Of a DNA stretch of 64,000 nucleotides, positions 38,580 through 46,630 are shown piece by piece (position 1 is the first letter of the stretch; every line of letters begins with the position of its first letter). The notes beneath the pieces were generated by a model, which had not been told where the DNA came from, made no database searches, and saw only the letters and a program-made list of their open reading frames with translations. Both the position numbers and the translations under genes were made by a program. The DNA is taken from NCBI RefSeq assembly GCF_020510425.1, contig NZ_JAHBAH010000001.1, positions 1,903,001 through 1,967,000 on the forward strand, written 5' to 3'. Origin of the DNA: Quatrionicoccus australiensis. Lineage in GTDB: Bacteria; Pseudomonadota; Gammaproteobacteria; Burkholderiales; Rhodocyclaceae.

Positions 38580-38752
38580 ATCCTGAACCTGAGTCCAGAG
38601 TGGCTGCATTCCTTCCGCATCAGGCACGCTCGACGAAGAGCACGCACAACAGCGGATTGACGGTCCGCAACCGATGCCAATTAGCATTGGTTCAAGGAAT
38701 ATATGGCCTTAACAAACACCGCAGGGGACACTCGGCGGACGACGCCGGGATC
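38580..38752 (-). ncRNA. ssrS: Probable 6S RNA
   Basis: On the minus strand, the region just after zapA contains GTCCCCTG, CCTTGAACCAATG and a GC-rich, self-complementary architecture. These resemble the GUCCCCUGAG and CCUUGAACCAAGG blocks of E. coli 6S RNA. The ends can pair: GTCC (38740-38737) with GGAC (38596-38593), and GAGTG (38733-38729) with CACTC (38602-38598). Synteny with zapA is the classic location. 6S RNA binds sigma-70 RNA polymerase in stationary phase. Ends are approximate. Confidence 0.75.
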
Positions 38753-38764
38753 AGCAGGAATTGA

Positions 38765-39109
38765 TCAGAGATCCAGTTGCTGCTGGGGCGCCAGCACGGT
38801 GTCTATCCGTGCTCCCATGTCGTCGATTCTACGCTTTGCTTCGGAAGTATCAACCGCTTCCGCAAAGCTTTTTTCGCCACTGCGGGAATCCCCGGAAAGC
38901 AGCTCGTGCGCGATGTTCAGGGCAGCCATGACAGCAACACGCTCGGCAATGGTGCTCTTCGTGCGCTGGGCAATTTCGCGCATTTTGCCGTCGACCAGAT
39001 CGACCGCCAGCAACAGCGCATCGCGCTCCTCGGCGGTACAGGCAACGCGGTACTCGCGGCCCATGATCTTGACATCAAGGAAATTGGTCTCGGCGCTCAT
39101 CTCAGACAT
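38765..39109 (-). CDS. zapA: Cell division protein ZapA
   Basis: A 114-residue protein of the ZapA family: N-terminal beta segment with DVKIMGREYRVACTAEERDAL, then a long helix for dimer and tetramer coiled coil. It cross-links FtsZ filaments. It overlaps the upstream ZapB-like gene by 8 bases and is followed by the 6S candidate. Confidence 0.93.
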   Translation of the reverse strand: MSEMSAETNFLDVKIMGREYRVACTAEERDALLLAVDLVDGKMREIAQRTKSTIAERVAVMAALNIAHELLSGDSRSGEKSFAEAVDTSEAKRRIDDMGARIDTVLAPQQQLDL

Positions 39110-39299
39110 CCTCGGGCAGCTTGTCGACCAGGCCTTCGAGGCGTTCGCGCGCAGCCGCCATGGTCTGCCGCAAATGCAGGCGCTCGACCTCGGCCGCAGC
39201 CATCTGGTTCTTCAGTACTTCGTTCTCGGCACGCAACTGCTGAACCAGGGCAACGACCTGTTCAACCTTGCCTTCGAGCGCTTCGAGTTCGCTATTCAT
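39102..39299 (-). CDS. ZapB-like small coiled-coil protein
   Basis: A 65-residue protein, almost entirely heptad-repeat helix (MNSELEALEGKVEQVVALVQQL and onward). Proteins of this kind precede zapA in many betaproteobacteria and are probably a ZapB-type division partner. It overlaps zapA by 8 bases. There is no ribosome site; the promoter predicted at 39307-39336 would start transcription at or near its ATG. Confidence 0.85.
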   Translation of the reverse strand: MNSELEALEGKVEQVVALVQQLRAENEVLKNQMAAAEVERLHLRQTMAAARERLEGLVDKLPEDV

Positions 39300-39306
39300 G
39301 GCCCGG

Positions 39307-39336
39307 ACTATAAATGTTAAAACCCCGCATGGTCAA
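39307..39336 (-). promoter_or_regulatory. Sigma-70 type promoter of the zapB-like/zapA genes
   Basis: On the minus strand TTGACC (39336-39331) and TATAGT (39312-39307) are separated by 18 bases. Both match the consensus at five of six positions. Seven bases lie between the -10 and the ATG, so the transcript may be leaderless. Confidence 0.7.
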
Positions 39337-39360
39337 GGACTAAGCCTTTATTCTCAAAGT

Positions 39361-39380
39361 AGTTTGTAGAAGGACAAACT
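39361..39380. repeat. Inverted repeat upstream of the cobalamin riboswitch
   Basis: AGTTTGT (39361-39367) and ACAAACT (39374-39380) form a perfect 7-base inverted repeat. It lies between the divergent zapA and B12-transport transcription units and could be an operator. A TAGAAT hexamer at 39414-39419 could be the -10 for the riboswitch transcript. Confidence 0.35.
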
Positions 39381-39428
39381 GTAATTTTTGCTGCGCAGCA
39401 ATACGTCACAAGGTAGAATGCGCGCCGT

Positions 39429-39612
39429 TACAGGTGCTGTGCACGGACTCTCCAAGCGCAGTTAAACGGGAAAGCGGTGCGTCTCCAAGGAGACCATTCC
39501 GCTGCTGCCCCCGCAACGGTAAGCAAGTGCGGGCGCGTCATCAGGCCACTGGGTGCAAACCTGGGAAGGCGGCGCGTCAAGACTTGCAAGCCCGGATACC
39601 GGCCTGGACACC
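39429..39612 (+). promoter_or_regulatory. Cobalamin (B12) riboswitch
   Basis: The conserved B12-aptamer blocks appear in order: ACAGGTGC, AAACGGGAAAGCGGTG (39464-39479), TGCTGCCCCCGCAACGGTAAGC (in part 39502-39524), GCCACTG (39545-39551), CTGGGAAGGC (39561-39570), and AGCCCGGATACC (39589-39600). It controls the TonB receptor gene and probably the operon behind it. The 110 bases to the start codon contain complementary GGTCCCC/GGGGAC and CCCGAC/GTCGGG pieces that could form the expression platform and mask the AAGGGGAAATC ribosome site. Confidence 0.95.
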
Positions 39613-39723
39613 AATGGAAGTACCACGGGGCGGTGGTGCCGGTCCCCGACCTGAACTCACTCCCTGCGCTTCCTTTTCAATGCTGTTCCGACGTGCGGGG
39701 ACGCCTGTCGGGAAGGGGAAATC

Positions 39724-41643
39724 ATGAATCCACGTTTAAAGCCGCTGGCTGCGCTGCTGCCCATCCTGTTTGCAAACATCGCCACGGCCGCTAGCCAGCC
39801 TCAAGAACTCGCCAATATCGTCGTCTCGGCAGCACGCATTCCGACATCTGACGTTGCCGCAACTTACGCCTCAGAAGTACACACCAGAGCCGATATCGAC
39901 AATTCTGGCGCCCTGACGCTTTACGACTACCTGGCCAACCATACCTCTGTTTCGGTCATGCCCAGCTACGGCAATCGATTCACGCCAAAAATCGACATGC
40001 GCGGCTATGGCATCGGCGATGGCTACCAGAACATCGTCGTCAGCGTCGATGGTCAGCGCCTCAACAATATCGACATGAATCCCCAATTGATCGGTGGCGT
40101 CGCCTTGTCCGACATTGACCGGATCGAGATCACCAAGGGTAGTGGCTCGGTGATTTATGGTGATGGCGCCACCGCCGGAACGATACAGATCTACACCAAG
40201 GCACACCAAGGCGTGAGCATTCAGGCCTATGCCGGAAACAACCAGAGCTTCGGAACAACTGTCACGGCAGGAACCCGCAACGAGTATTTCTCAATCAGCG
40301 GAAGCTATGACCGCAGCGCGACGGATGGCGCGAGCAAGGCCGATGTTGCCGGACACAAAGCAAGTTCTGACAGTGAAATCGCCCGCCTTACCCTCAGCGG
40401 CAAACTTGGCGATGCGCTAACCGTGAAGCTGGATGGCTATAACGCCAATCTGGAAACTCGCTACCCCGGCTCCCTTACGCAAAGCCAGTTCAACAGTAAC
40501 CCGTCACAAAGCGCTGGAAATACCTACTCCTATCAGGAACTCAAGTCGAACTACGTTCGCGGCAGCCTCGATTACCAACTTACCGAGCAACTAAAACTAA
40601 GCGCTAGCCACGCCCAAGAAGACAAGCAATCCGCCTTTGTCGGCTGGATTTCCAATTACGATCACAAGACCGACGAAATTGTTGCCACTTATGAAAGCAG
40701 TCGCATAGCTCTCACCGGTGGCTACCAGCAATTTGACGGCACCCGCTTTGGCAGTTCCGATCAGACTACCAAGAAAAACTCAGCCTGGTTTGCAAACGGA
40801 CAGTTATTCATCGATGCCTTGACCCTGTCTGCCGGCCTTCGCCAAGAAAAAGTCGCTTATGCCTACAATCCGACGGCTGGCACGTCGCTCAAACAGGACA
40901 ATGACCTCCAAGGCTGGGATATTGGCGCCAATTACCGCTTCAACAACCAGTTATCCGCATTTGCCAACCTGAACCATGCCTTCCAGGCCCCCGACATTGA
41001 CCGCTTCTTCAATTTCGGCACTTTCAACCAGTTCATCGCCCCGGCCAAGGTCAACACGCTCAATCTCGGGATTAATCACGTTACGGCAGCAAACCGCCTG
41101 AAGGTGACGCTATTCCATGCAAAACTCGACAACGAAATTTATTACTACTCAACTGGCAGCTGGCTTACGTCTTACAACACCAACATCGACAAGTCACATA
41201 AATACGGGATCGAATTCCAGAACACCTGGAAAGCAACCGACAGCTTGTCTGTTTCAGGCAAATACGCCTACACCCGCGCCATCATTGATCGGGAACAGGA
41301 CGGCGGTGGCGCCTATAACGGCAAGGATCTGCCCGGCGTTTCAAAACACACCGTCAATCTGGGGGCGACCTATCGCTTTGGCGAACGCTCCACGATCAGC
41401 CTGAATCAGGCGTGGCGCTCCGCGGCATGGGCGGCCGAAGATTTTGATAACAACAATGCACAAAAGCAGCGAGCTTACGCATCGACCGATGTTGCATATC
41501 GCTATCGCTATCAAAAATTCGAACTTTTCGCTTCGATCGAAAACCTGTTTGCCCGCAAGAACGGTATCTGGATTCGCGATGATGCGATTTATCCGGTTAA
41601 CTTCAGCCGGGCCTGGCGCATCGGTATCCAGGCGAATTTCTAA
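39724..41643 (+). CDS. btuB: TonB-dependent outer-membrane receptor, BtuB-like
   Basis: A 639-residue outer-membrane protein: signal peptide (1-23), TonB-box-like LANIVVSAARIP, plug domain (about 50-160, with YQNIVVSVDGQRLNNIDM), and a 22-strand barrel ending in an aromatic C-terminal residue (GIQANF). Base composition is noticeably more AT-rich than in its neighbours. A cobalamin riboswitch directly upstream makes vitamin B12 or a related corrinoid the likely ligand. Confidence 0.9.
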   Translation: MNPRLKPLAALLPILFANIATAASQPQELANIVVSAARIPTSDVAATYASEVHTRADIDNSGALTLYDYLANHTSVSVMPSYGNRFTPKIDMRGYGIGDGYQNIVVSVDGQRLNNIDMNPQLIGGVALSDIDRIEITKGSGSVIYGDGATAGTIQIYTKAHQGVSIQAYAGNNQSFGTTVTAGTRNEYFSISGSYDRSATDGASKADVAGHKASSDSEIARLTLSGKLGDALTVKLDGYNANLETRYPGSLTQSQFNSNPSQSAGNTYSYQELKSNYVRGSLDYQLTEQLKLSASHAQEDKQSAFVGWISNYDHKTDEIVATYESSRIALTGGYQQFDGTRFGSSDQTTKKNSAWFANGQLFIDALTLSAGLRQEKVAYAYNPTAGTSLKQDNDLQGWDIGANYRFNNQLSAFANLNHAFQAPDIDRFFNFGTFNQFIAPAKVNTLNLGINHVTAANRLKVTLFHAKLDNEIYYYSTGSWLTSYNTNIDKSHKYGIEFQNTWKATDSLSVSGKYAYTRAIIDREQDGGGAYNGKDLPGVSKHTVNLGATYRFGERSTISLNQAWRSAAWAAEDFDNNNAQKQRAYASTDVAYRYRYQKFELFASIENLFARKNGIWIRDDAIYPVNFSRAWRIGIQANF

Positions 41644-41648
41644 AAGCC

Positions 41649-42626
41649 ATGCCCACCCGCCGCCGCGCCTTCCTGATCCTTGCCAGCCTTGCCCTGTTGG
41701 CGGTGCTGAGTATCGGGCTGGCGTTGACGGTGGGCAGTCTGCGCATTCCGCCGGCCGACGTTTTCTCTGCCTTGCTCGGGCGTGAAGTGCCCGGCATCGA
41801 TGTCGTGCTCGAACTGCGCCTGCCGCGCGCGCTGGCCGGTTTTGCCTGCGGCGGGTTGCTCGCGCTGGCCGGCGCGCTGATGCAGGTGCTGTTGCGCAAT
41901 CCGCTGGCCGATCCTTACGTGCTGGGGATTTCCGGCGGCGCCGGTTGCGGCGCGCTGTTTGCCATCCTGCTCGGCCTGCCGGCGCTCGGCATCGACGGGC
42001 TGGCTTTTGCCGGCGCGCTCGGCGCGATGTTCCTGGTGTTCGGGCTGGCGCACGGCGACGGCAGCTGGACGCAGACGCGCCTGCTGCTGACCGGCGTCAT
42101 CGTCGCTGCCGGCTGCGGTGCGCTGGTCGCGCTGATGCTCGCCATCGCCCCCGAAGATCGCCTGCGCGGCATGCTCTACTGGCTGATGGGCGATCTCGCC
42201 CAGGCTTCGGGCTGGTTGCCCGGCCTGCTCGCGCTGGTCGTCGGTCTGGCCCTGGCCATGCCCTTTGCCCGCGAACTCAACCTGCTGGCGCGCGGCATGC
42301 TGCAGGCGCAGGCGCTCGGCGTAGCGGTCAACCGCCTGCGCTATGCCATTTTCCTGCTCGCTTCGCTGGCTACCGCCGCTTCGGTGACCACGGCCGGCTC
42401 GATCGGTTTCGTCGGCTTGGTCGTGCCGCACCTGGTGCGTCTGGCGACCGGCAACGACCAGCGCCTGCTGCTGCCGGCCTCGGTGCTGGCCGGCGGTGCG
42501 CTGCTGGTGCTGGCCGATACGCTGGCCCGGACGCTGATCGCGCCGCAGCAACTGCCGGTCGGCGTGCTCACTGCGCTGATCGGCGTGCCGGTCTTCCTCA
42601 TCCTGCTCGCGCGGCAACCGAAATGA
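41649..42626 (+). CDS. btuC: FecCD-family ABC permease, probable cobalamin transporter BtuC
   Basis: A 325-residue permease with about ten membrane helices and the FecCD signature around LRNPLADPYVLGISGGAGCGALF (in part, residues 80-102). It lies between the riboswitch-controlled receptor gene and a matching ATPase, so B12 uptake is likely; siderophore uptake is the alternative. A periplasmic binding protein gene (btuF) is not found in this cluster. It overlaps btuD by 4 bases. Confidence 0.9.
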   Translation: MPTRRRAFLILASLALLAVLSIGLALTVGSLRIPPADVFSALLGREVPGIDVVLELRLPRALAGFACGGLLALAGALMQVLLRNPLADPYVLGISGGAGCGALFAILLGLPALGIDGLAFAGALGAMFLVFGLAHGDGSWTQTRLLLTGVIVAAGCGALVALMLAIAPEDRLRGMLYWLMGDLAQASGWLPGLLALVVGLALAMPFARELNLLARGMLQAQALGVAVNRLRYAIFLLASLATAASVTTAGSIGFVGLVVPHLVRLATGNDQRLLLPASVLAGGALLVLADTLARTLIAPQQLPVGVLTALIGVPVFLILLARQPK

Positions 42627-43396
42627 CCGGCCCCTTGCTCGAAGCCCGCCAACTGGCCGTCGAAATCGGCGGTCGGCGCGTCGTCGACCGTCTGGATCTG
42701 GCGCTGAACGGCGGCGAACGCCTGGCCATTCTCGGCCGCAACGGCGCCGGCAAATCGACGCTGCTCGCGACGCTGGCCGGCCTGCGCCCACCGGCTGCCG
42801 GCGCCGTGCTGCTCGGCGGCGAGGATGCCGCGCTGTTGCCGCCGCGCGACGCTGCCTTGCGCCGCGCCTGGCTCGGCCAATTCCACGCCGATCCGTTCGG
42901 CTCGACCGTACTCGAAACGGCGCTGACTGGCCGCCATCCGCATCTCGGACGCTGGGACTGGGAAACGACGCGCGATGCCGATCTGGCGCGCGGCGCACTG
43001 GCCGCCGTCGGTTTGCAAGGCATGGAAGAACGCCAGATCCACACGCTGTCCGGCGGCGAACGCCAGCGTCTGTCGATCGCCACGCTGCTCACCCAGGCGG
43101 CGCCGCTCTACCTGCTCGACGAGCCGCTGTCGCACCTCGACCTCAATCATCAGATGGCCGCGCTCGAACTGTTTGCCGGTACGGCGCGCGATTGCGGCGC
43201 CGGCGTCGTCATGGTCCTGCACGACCCGGCGCTGGCCCACCGTTTTTGCGACCGCGCGCTGCTCATCCACGGCGACGGCCACTACGAACTCGGACCGGTC
43301 GACACCGTCCTGACCGGCGAAACGCTGTCCGGACTCTACGGCTACACCCTGCGCCAGATCGACGACAACGGCCGGCGCTGCTTCATCCCGGAGTAA
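42623..43396 (+). CDS. btuD: ABC transporter ATP-binding protein, probable BtuD
   Basis: A 257-residue ATPase: Walker A GRNGAGKST, signature LSGGERQR and Walker B YLLDEPLSHLD. The start (ATG at 42623) overlaps the permease stop. It belongs to the iron/B12 importer type. Its position in the riboswitch-led cluster favours cobalamin. Confidence 0.9.
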   Translation: MTGPLLEARQLAVEIGGRRVVDRLDLALNGGERLAILGRNGAGKSTLLATLAGLRPPAAGAVLLGGEDAALLPPRDAALRRAWLGQFHADPFGSTVLETALTGRHPHLGRWDWETTRDADLARGALAAVGLQGMEERQIHTLSGGERQRLSIATLLTQAAPLYLLDEPLSHLDLNHQMAALELFAGTARDCGAGVVMVLHDPALAHRFCDRALLIHGDGHYELGPVDTVLTGETLSGLYGYTLRQIDDNGRRCFIPE

Positions 43397-43399
43397 GAC

Positions 43400-43987
43400 A
43401 TGGTTACCCACGAACAACGCATGCAGAAAAAGAAGGCCGTGATCGACAACCAGATCGCCGCCGCCCAGGCCGAACGCGGCGTGCTGCTGATCAACACCGG
43501 CAATGGCAAAGGCAAGTCGTCGGCTGCTTTCGGCGTCGTCGCCCGCGCCCTCGGTCACGGCCTCAAGGTCGGCGTCGTGCAGTTCGTCAAGGGTCGCTCG
43601 GACACCGGCGAGGAAGCCTTTTTCCGCACCCAGCCGAACGTTACCTGGCATGTCGGCGGCGAAGGCTTCACCTGGGAAACCCAGGACAAGGAACGCGATG
43701 CCGCCGCTGCCCGCCACGCCTGGTCGATTGCCGGCGAACATCTGGGCAACCCGGAAATCGGCCTGGTCGTGCTCGACGAGATGACCTACGCCTTCAAGTA
43801 CGGCTGGCTCGATCTCGATGCCGTGATCGCCAAACTGCTCGCCCGCCCGCTCATGCAGCACGTCATCGTCACCGGCCGCGGCGCCCCGGAAGCCCTGCGC
43901 GCCGCCGCCGACACGGTAAGCGACATCGGCAACGAGAAACACGCCTTCCAGGCCGGCATCAAGGCGATGCCGGGGCTGGAGTGGTGA
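43400..43987 (+). CDS. cobO: Cob(I)yrinic acid a,c-diamide adenosyltransferase
   Basis: A 195-residue BtuR/CobA-family enzyme: P-loop GNGKGKSSAAFG (residues 34-45), FVKGRSDTGEE and VLDEMTYAFKYGWLD. It adds the 5'-deoxyadenosyl group of ATP to cobalt, making the active cofactor form for methylmalonyl-CoA mutase. It starts 3 bases after btuD. Confidence 0.96.
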   Translation: MVTHEQRMQKKKAVIDNQIAAAQAERGVLLINTGNGKGKSSAAFGVVARALGHGLKVGVVQFVKGRSDTGEEAFFRTQPNVTWHVGGEGFTWETQDKERDAAAARHAWSIAGEHLGNPEIGLVVLDEMTYAFKYGWLDLDAVIAKLLARPLMQHVIVTGRGAPEALRAAADTVSDIGNEKHAFQAGIKAMPGLEW

Positions 43988-44042
43988 GTCCCGGCCAGTT
44001 CCACGCCTAGCCACAAACCCCGTTTTACCTGCCGGAGCCGCC

Positions 44043-45326
44043 ATGTCGCTCGCCTGTCCCGCCCTGCTCATCGCCGCCCCCGCCTCCGGCCAGGGCAAGA
44101 CCACCGTCACTGCGGCGCTCGCCCGCCTGCATGCCAGGCAAGGCCGGCGCGTTACCGTCTTCAAGTGCGGCCCGGATTTTCTCGATCCGCAGATTCATGC
44201 CGTGGCCAGCGGTCGACCGTGCCAGAACCTCGATTTCGGCATGTGCGGCGAGGACGATGCGCGCTGGCGGCTGGCGCGCGCCGCGCGCGATTCCGACCTG
44301 ATCCTCATTGAAGGCGTCATGGGCCTGTTCGACGGAACGCCGTCCGCCGCCGACATCGCCTGCCGCTTCGGCATTCCGGTCATGGCGATGATCGATGCCG
44401 GATCGATGGCCCAGACTTTCGGTGCCGTTGCGCACGGCCTCGCCAGCTACCGGCCCGGCCTGCCCTTTGCCGGCGTGCTCGCCAACCGCGTCGGCAGCGA
44501 ACGTCATGCCGGCATGCTCAAGGACAGCCTGCCGCCCGGCATGGGCTGGTTCGGCGCGCTGTCGCGCAATGCCGCGGCGGCACTGCCCGAACGTCACCTC
44601 GGCCTGCTGCAGGCGGCCGAGATCGACGATCTGGAAAGCCGCCTCGACCAACTCGCCGATGCGCTGGCCGCCACCGCAACGGTCGACCTGCCAAACAGCA
44701 TCGAATTCGCCAATGTTGCCGCACCCGGCGTCGCGCCACTGCTCAGCGGCCGGCGCATCGCGATTGCCCGCGACGCCGCCTACGGCTTCATCTACCCGGC
44801 CAACCTGGAAATGCTGACGGCGCTCGGTGCCGAATTGCACTTCTTCTCGCCCATCGCCGGCGAAACGCTGCCGGCGTGCGACGCCGTCTGGCTGCCCGGC
44901 GGCTATCCCGAACTGCATGCCACGGCGCTTTCGGCCAACTCGGCGCTGTGGACCGCCTTGCGCGCCCACGTCGCGGCCGGCAAACCACTGCTCGCCGAGT
45001 GCGGCGGCATGATGAGCCTGTTCGAGCAGGTCACCGACAAGGCCGGTGCGACACATGCCTTCGCCGGCCTGCTGCCCGGCGTCTCGGTCATGCAACCGCG
45101 CCTGGCCGCCCTCGGCACCCAGTTCGCCGATCTGCCGGAAGGACGGCTGGCCGGCCACACCTTCCATTATTCGAAGAGCGAAACACCGCTCACGCCGCTC
45201 CTCCGCGCGCATACTCCGGATGGCCGTAGTGGCGAGGCGATTTACCGGCTGGCGCGCCTGACCGCTTCCTACGTGCATTTCTACTTTCCATCGAACCCGC
45301 TCGCCTGCGCCGCCCTGTTCGCCTGA
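44043..45326 (+). CDS. cobB: Cobyrinate a,c-diamide synthase
   Basis: A 427-residue CobB/CbiA enzyme: dethiobiotin-synthetase-like N-terminus (GQGKTTVTAALARLH and FKCGPDFLDPQIH) and a class I glutamine amidotransferase C-terminus with catalytic Cys in AECGGMMSLF and the FHYSKSE block. It amidates the a and c side chains of cobyrinate. It belongs to the riboswitch-led cluster. Other corrin-ring genes are not in the window. Confidence 0.95.
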   Translation: MSLACPALLIAAPASGQGKTTVTAALARLHARQGRRVTVFKCGPDFLDPQIHAVASGRPCQNLDFGMCGEDDARWRLARAARDSDLILIEGVMGLFDGTPSAADIACRFGIPVMAMIDAGSMAQTFGAVAHGLASYRPGLPFAGVLANRVGSERHAGMLKDSLPPGMGWFGALSRNAAAALPERHLGLLQAAEIDDLESRLDQLADALAATATVDLPNSIEFANVAAPGVAPLLSGRRIAIARDAAYGFIYPANLEMLTALGAELHFFSPIAGETLPACDAVWLPGGYPELHATALSANSALWTALRAHVAAGKPLLAECGGMMSLFEQVTDKAGATHAFAGLLPGVSVMQPRLAALGTQFADLPEGRLAGHTFHYSKSETPLTPLLRAHTPDGRSGEAIYRLARLTASYVHFYFPSNPLACAALFA

Positions 45327-45431
45327 TACTCTCCGTTTTTTACGAAGAGTAAATGCATTTAATCCATATTTTTCTGGAAACATAAGCCGGCTATGATCCG
45401 GCCCGTAGCACTCACCTCGATGGAGACAAAC

Positions 45432-46304
45432 ATGAAATCATTTGCTTTGATGGCCGCGGCTCTGGTCCTCGGCTTTACGCTGACCACCGGTGACGCCGAA
45501 GCCGCCCGTCGCCTCGGTGGCGGCAGCTCTTCCGGCATGCAGCGCCAGGCCGTGACCCCGAACAAGGCGACCAACGCCGCCCCGACCCAGAATCAGGCAG
45601 CACCGGCCGCCGCACCGCAAGCCCAGCCCAAGCGCTCGTGGATGGGCCCGCTCGCCGGCCTCGCCGCCGGTCTCGGCCTCGCCGCGCTGGCTTCGCATTT
45701 CGGCTTCGGCGAAGGCCTGGCCAACATGATGATGATCGGCCTGCTGGTCATGGGCGCCGTGATGCTGTTCGGCTTCCTGATGCGCAAGAAGGCGGCCAGT
45801 GCCCAACCCGGCATGCAGTACGCCAATGCCAACGCCGGTTATGGCGGCAATGCCGCACCGCAGCCTGATTTCATTCCGGCTGGCGGTTCTGCTGCCGCCC
45901 CGGCTGCCAATGCAGCGAACAGCGGCAACATTCCGGCCGGCTTCGATGTCGATGGCTTCGTGCGTAACGCCAAGGTCAACTTCATCCGTCTGCAGGCCGC
46001 CAACGATGCAGGCAACCTCGAGGACATCCGCGAATTCACCTCGCCCGAGATGTTTGCCGAGATCAAGCTGGGCATGGCCGAACGCGGCGCTGAAAAGCAG
46101 GAAACCGACGTCGTCCAGCTTAACGCCGAAGTGCTCGACGTTGCCGAAGAAGCCAGCCGTTACGTCGTCAGCGTGCGCTTCACCGGCCTGATCCGCGAGG
46201 AAAAGAACGCCGCGCCGGAAGCCTTCGACGAAATGTGGCACATGACCAAGCCGCGCAGCGGCAATGGCGGCTGGGTGCTGGCCGGTATCCAGCAAGTCCA
46301 GTAA
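45432..46304 (+). CDS. Tim44-like domain protein
   Basis: A 290-residue exported or membrane protein: signal peptide (1-23, cleavage near AEA), low-complexity QA/P linker, one or two hydrophobic segments (about 70-115), another linker, and a C-terminal Tim44-like domain (residues 170-290). The chosen start (ATG at 45432) follows TGGAGACAA; an in-frame ATG at 45420 is possible. Bacterial Tim44-like proteins are associated with membranes; their function is not well known. It ends at a strong terminator. Confidence 0.88.
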   Translation: MKSFALMAAALVLGFTLTTGDAEAARRLGGGSSSGMQRQAVTPNKATNAAPTQNQAAPAAAPQAQPKRSWMGPLAGLAAGLGLAALASHFGFGEGLANMMMIGLLVMGAVMLFGFLMRKKAASAQPGMQYANANAGYGGNAAPQPDFIPAGGSAAAPAANAANSGNIPAGFDVDGFVRNAKVNFIRLQAANDAGNLEDIREFTSPEMFAEIKLGMAERGAEKQETDVVQLNAEVLDVAEEASRYVVSVRFTGLIREEKNAAPEAFDEMWHMTKPRSGNGGWVLAGIQQVQ

Positions 46305-46325
46305 CACTGACGCAGCAGATGGCAG

Positions 46326-46359
46326 AAGGCCGGCGGAGCAATCCAGCCGGCCTTTTTTT
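46326..46359 (+). terminator. Rho-independent terminator after the Tim44-like gene
   Basis: AAGGCCGGC (46326-46334) and GCCGGCCTT (46346-46354) with an 11-base loop, followed by TTTTT. Confidence 0.9.
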
Positions 46360-46371
46360 ACGGAGGTGCAC

Positions 46372-46602
46372 ATGGCAGCCTCAATCATCGGCGAGTTCAT
46401 CGTGTCCGTGATCGGCGAAGTCCTCGTCCAGATTGTCTTTTACTACACCGGCAAGGCGGTCGTGCCAGTGATCAGCCTGGGTCGCTGGCTGACCGCCAGC
46501 ATGAGCGATAGCGCGCCGCCCGGCCGGGCAAGCCGCCTGTCCTGGGTCGATGATGCCGGGCCGGCCAGGCGCTGGCCGGCTTTCTCTTCTACATCGCCCT
46601 GA
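46372..46602 (+). CDS. Small membrane protein, apparently frameshifted near its C-terminus
   Basis: A 76-residue frame after a good GGAGG site. Residues 1-40 hold two hydrophobic stretches (IGEFIVSVIGEVLVQIVFYY, GKAVVPVISLGRWL). The last 20 residues (RRWPAFSSTSP) look like out-of-frame reading. In the -1 frame, from about 46554 to a TAA at 46625, the sequence encodes GQALAGFLFYIALILFLVIY, a convincing membrane helix. So the natural product is probably about 84 residues, with one base lost (or a sequencing error) between 46553 and 46565. It ends 5 bases from the convergent HybE-like gene. Confidence 0.6.
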   Translation: MAASIIGEFIVSVIGEVLVQIVFYYTGKAVVPVISLGRWLTASMSDSAPPGRASRLSWVDDAGPARRWPAFSSTSP

Positions 46603-46630
46603 TTTTGTTCCTGGTTATCTATTAACAGCG

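Noticed and set aside
41640..44164. Two long minus-strand open frames opposite btuC, btuD and cobO
   Set aside because: No ribosome site or family match, and the plus-strand genes carry ABC and adenosyltransferase motifs.
45327..45431. AT-rich stretch before the Tim44-like gene as a promoter
   Set aside because: A TATGAT hexamer is present but no -35 lies at a suitable distance, so I do not list it as a feature.
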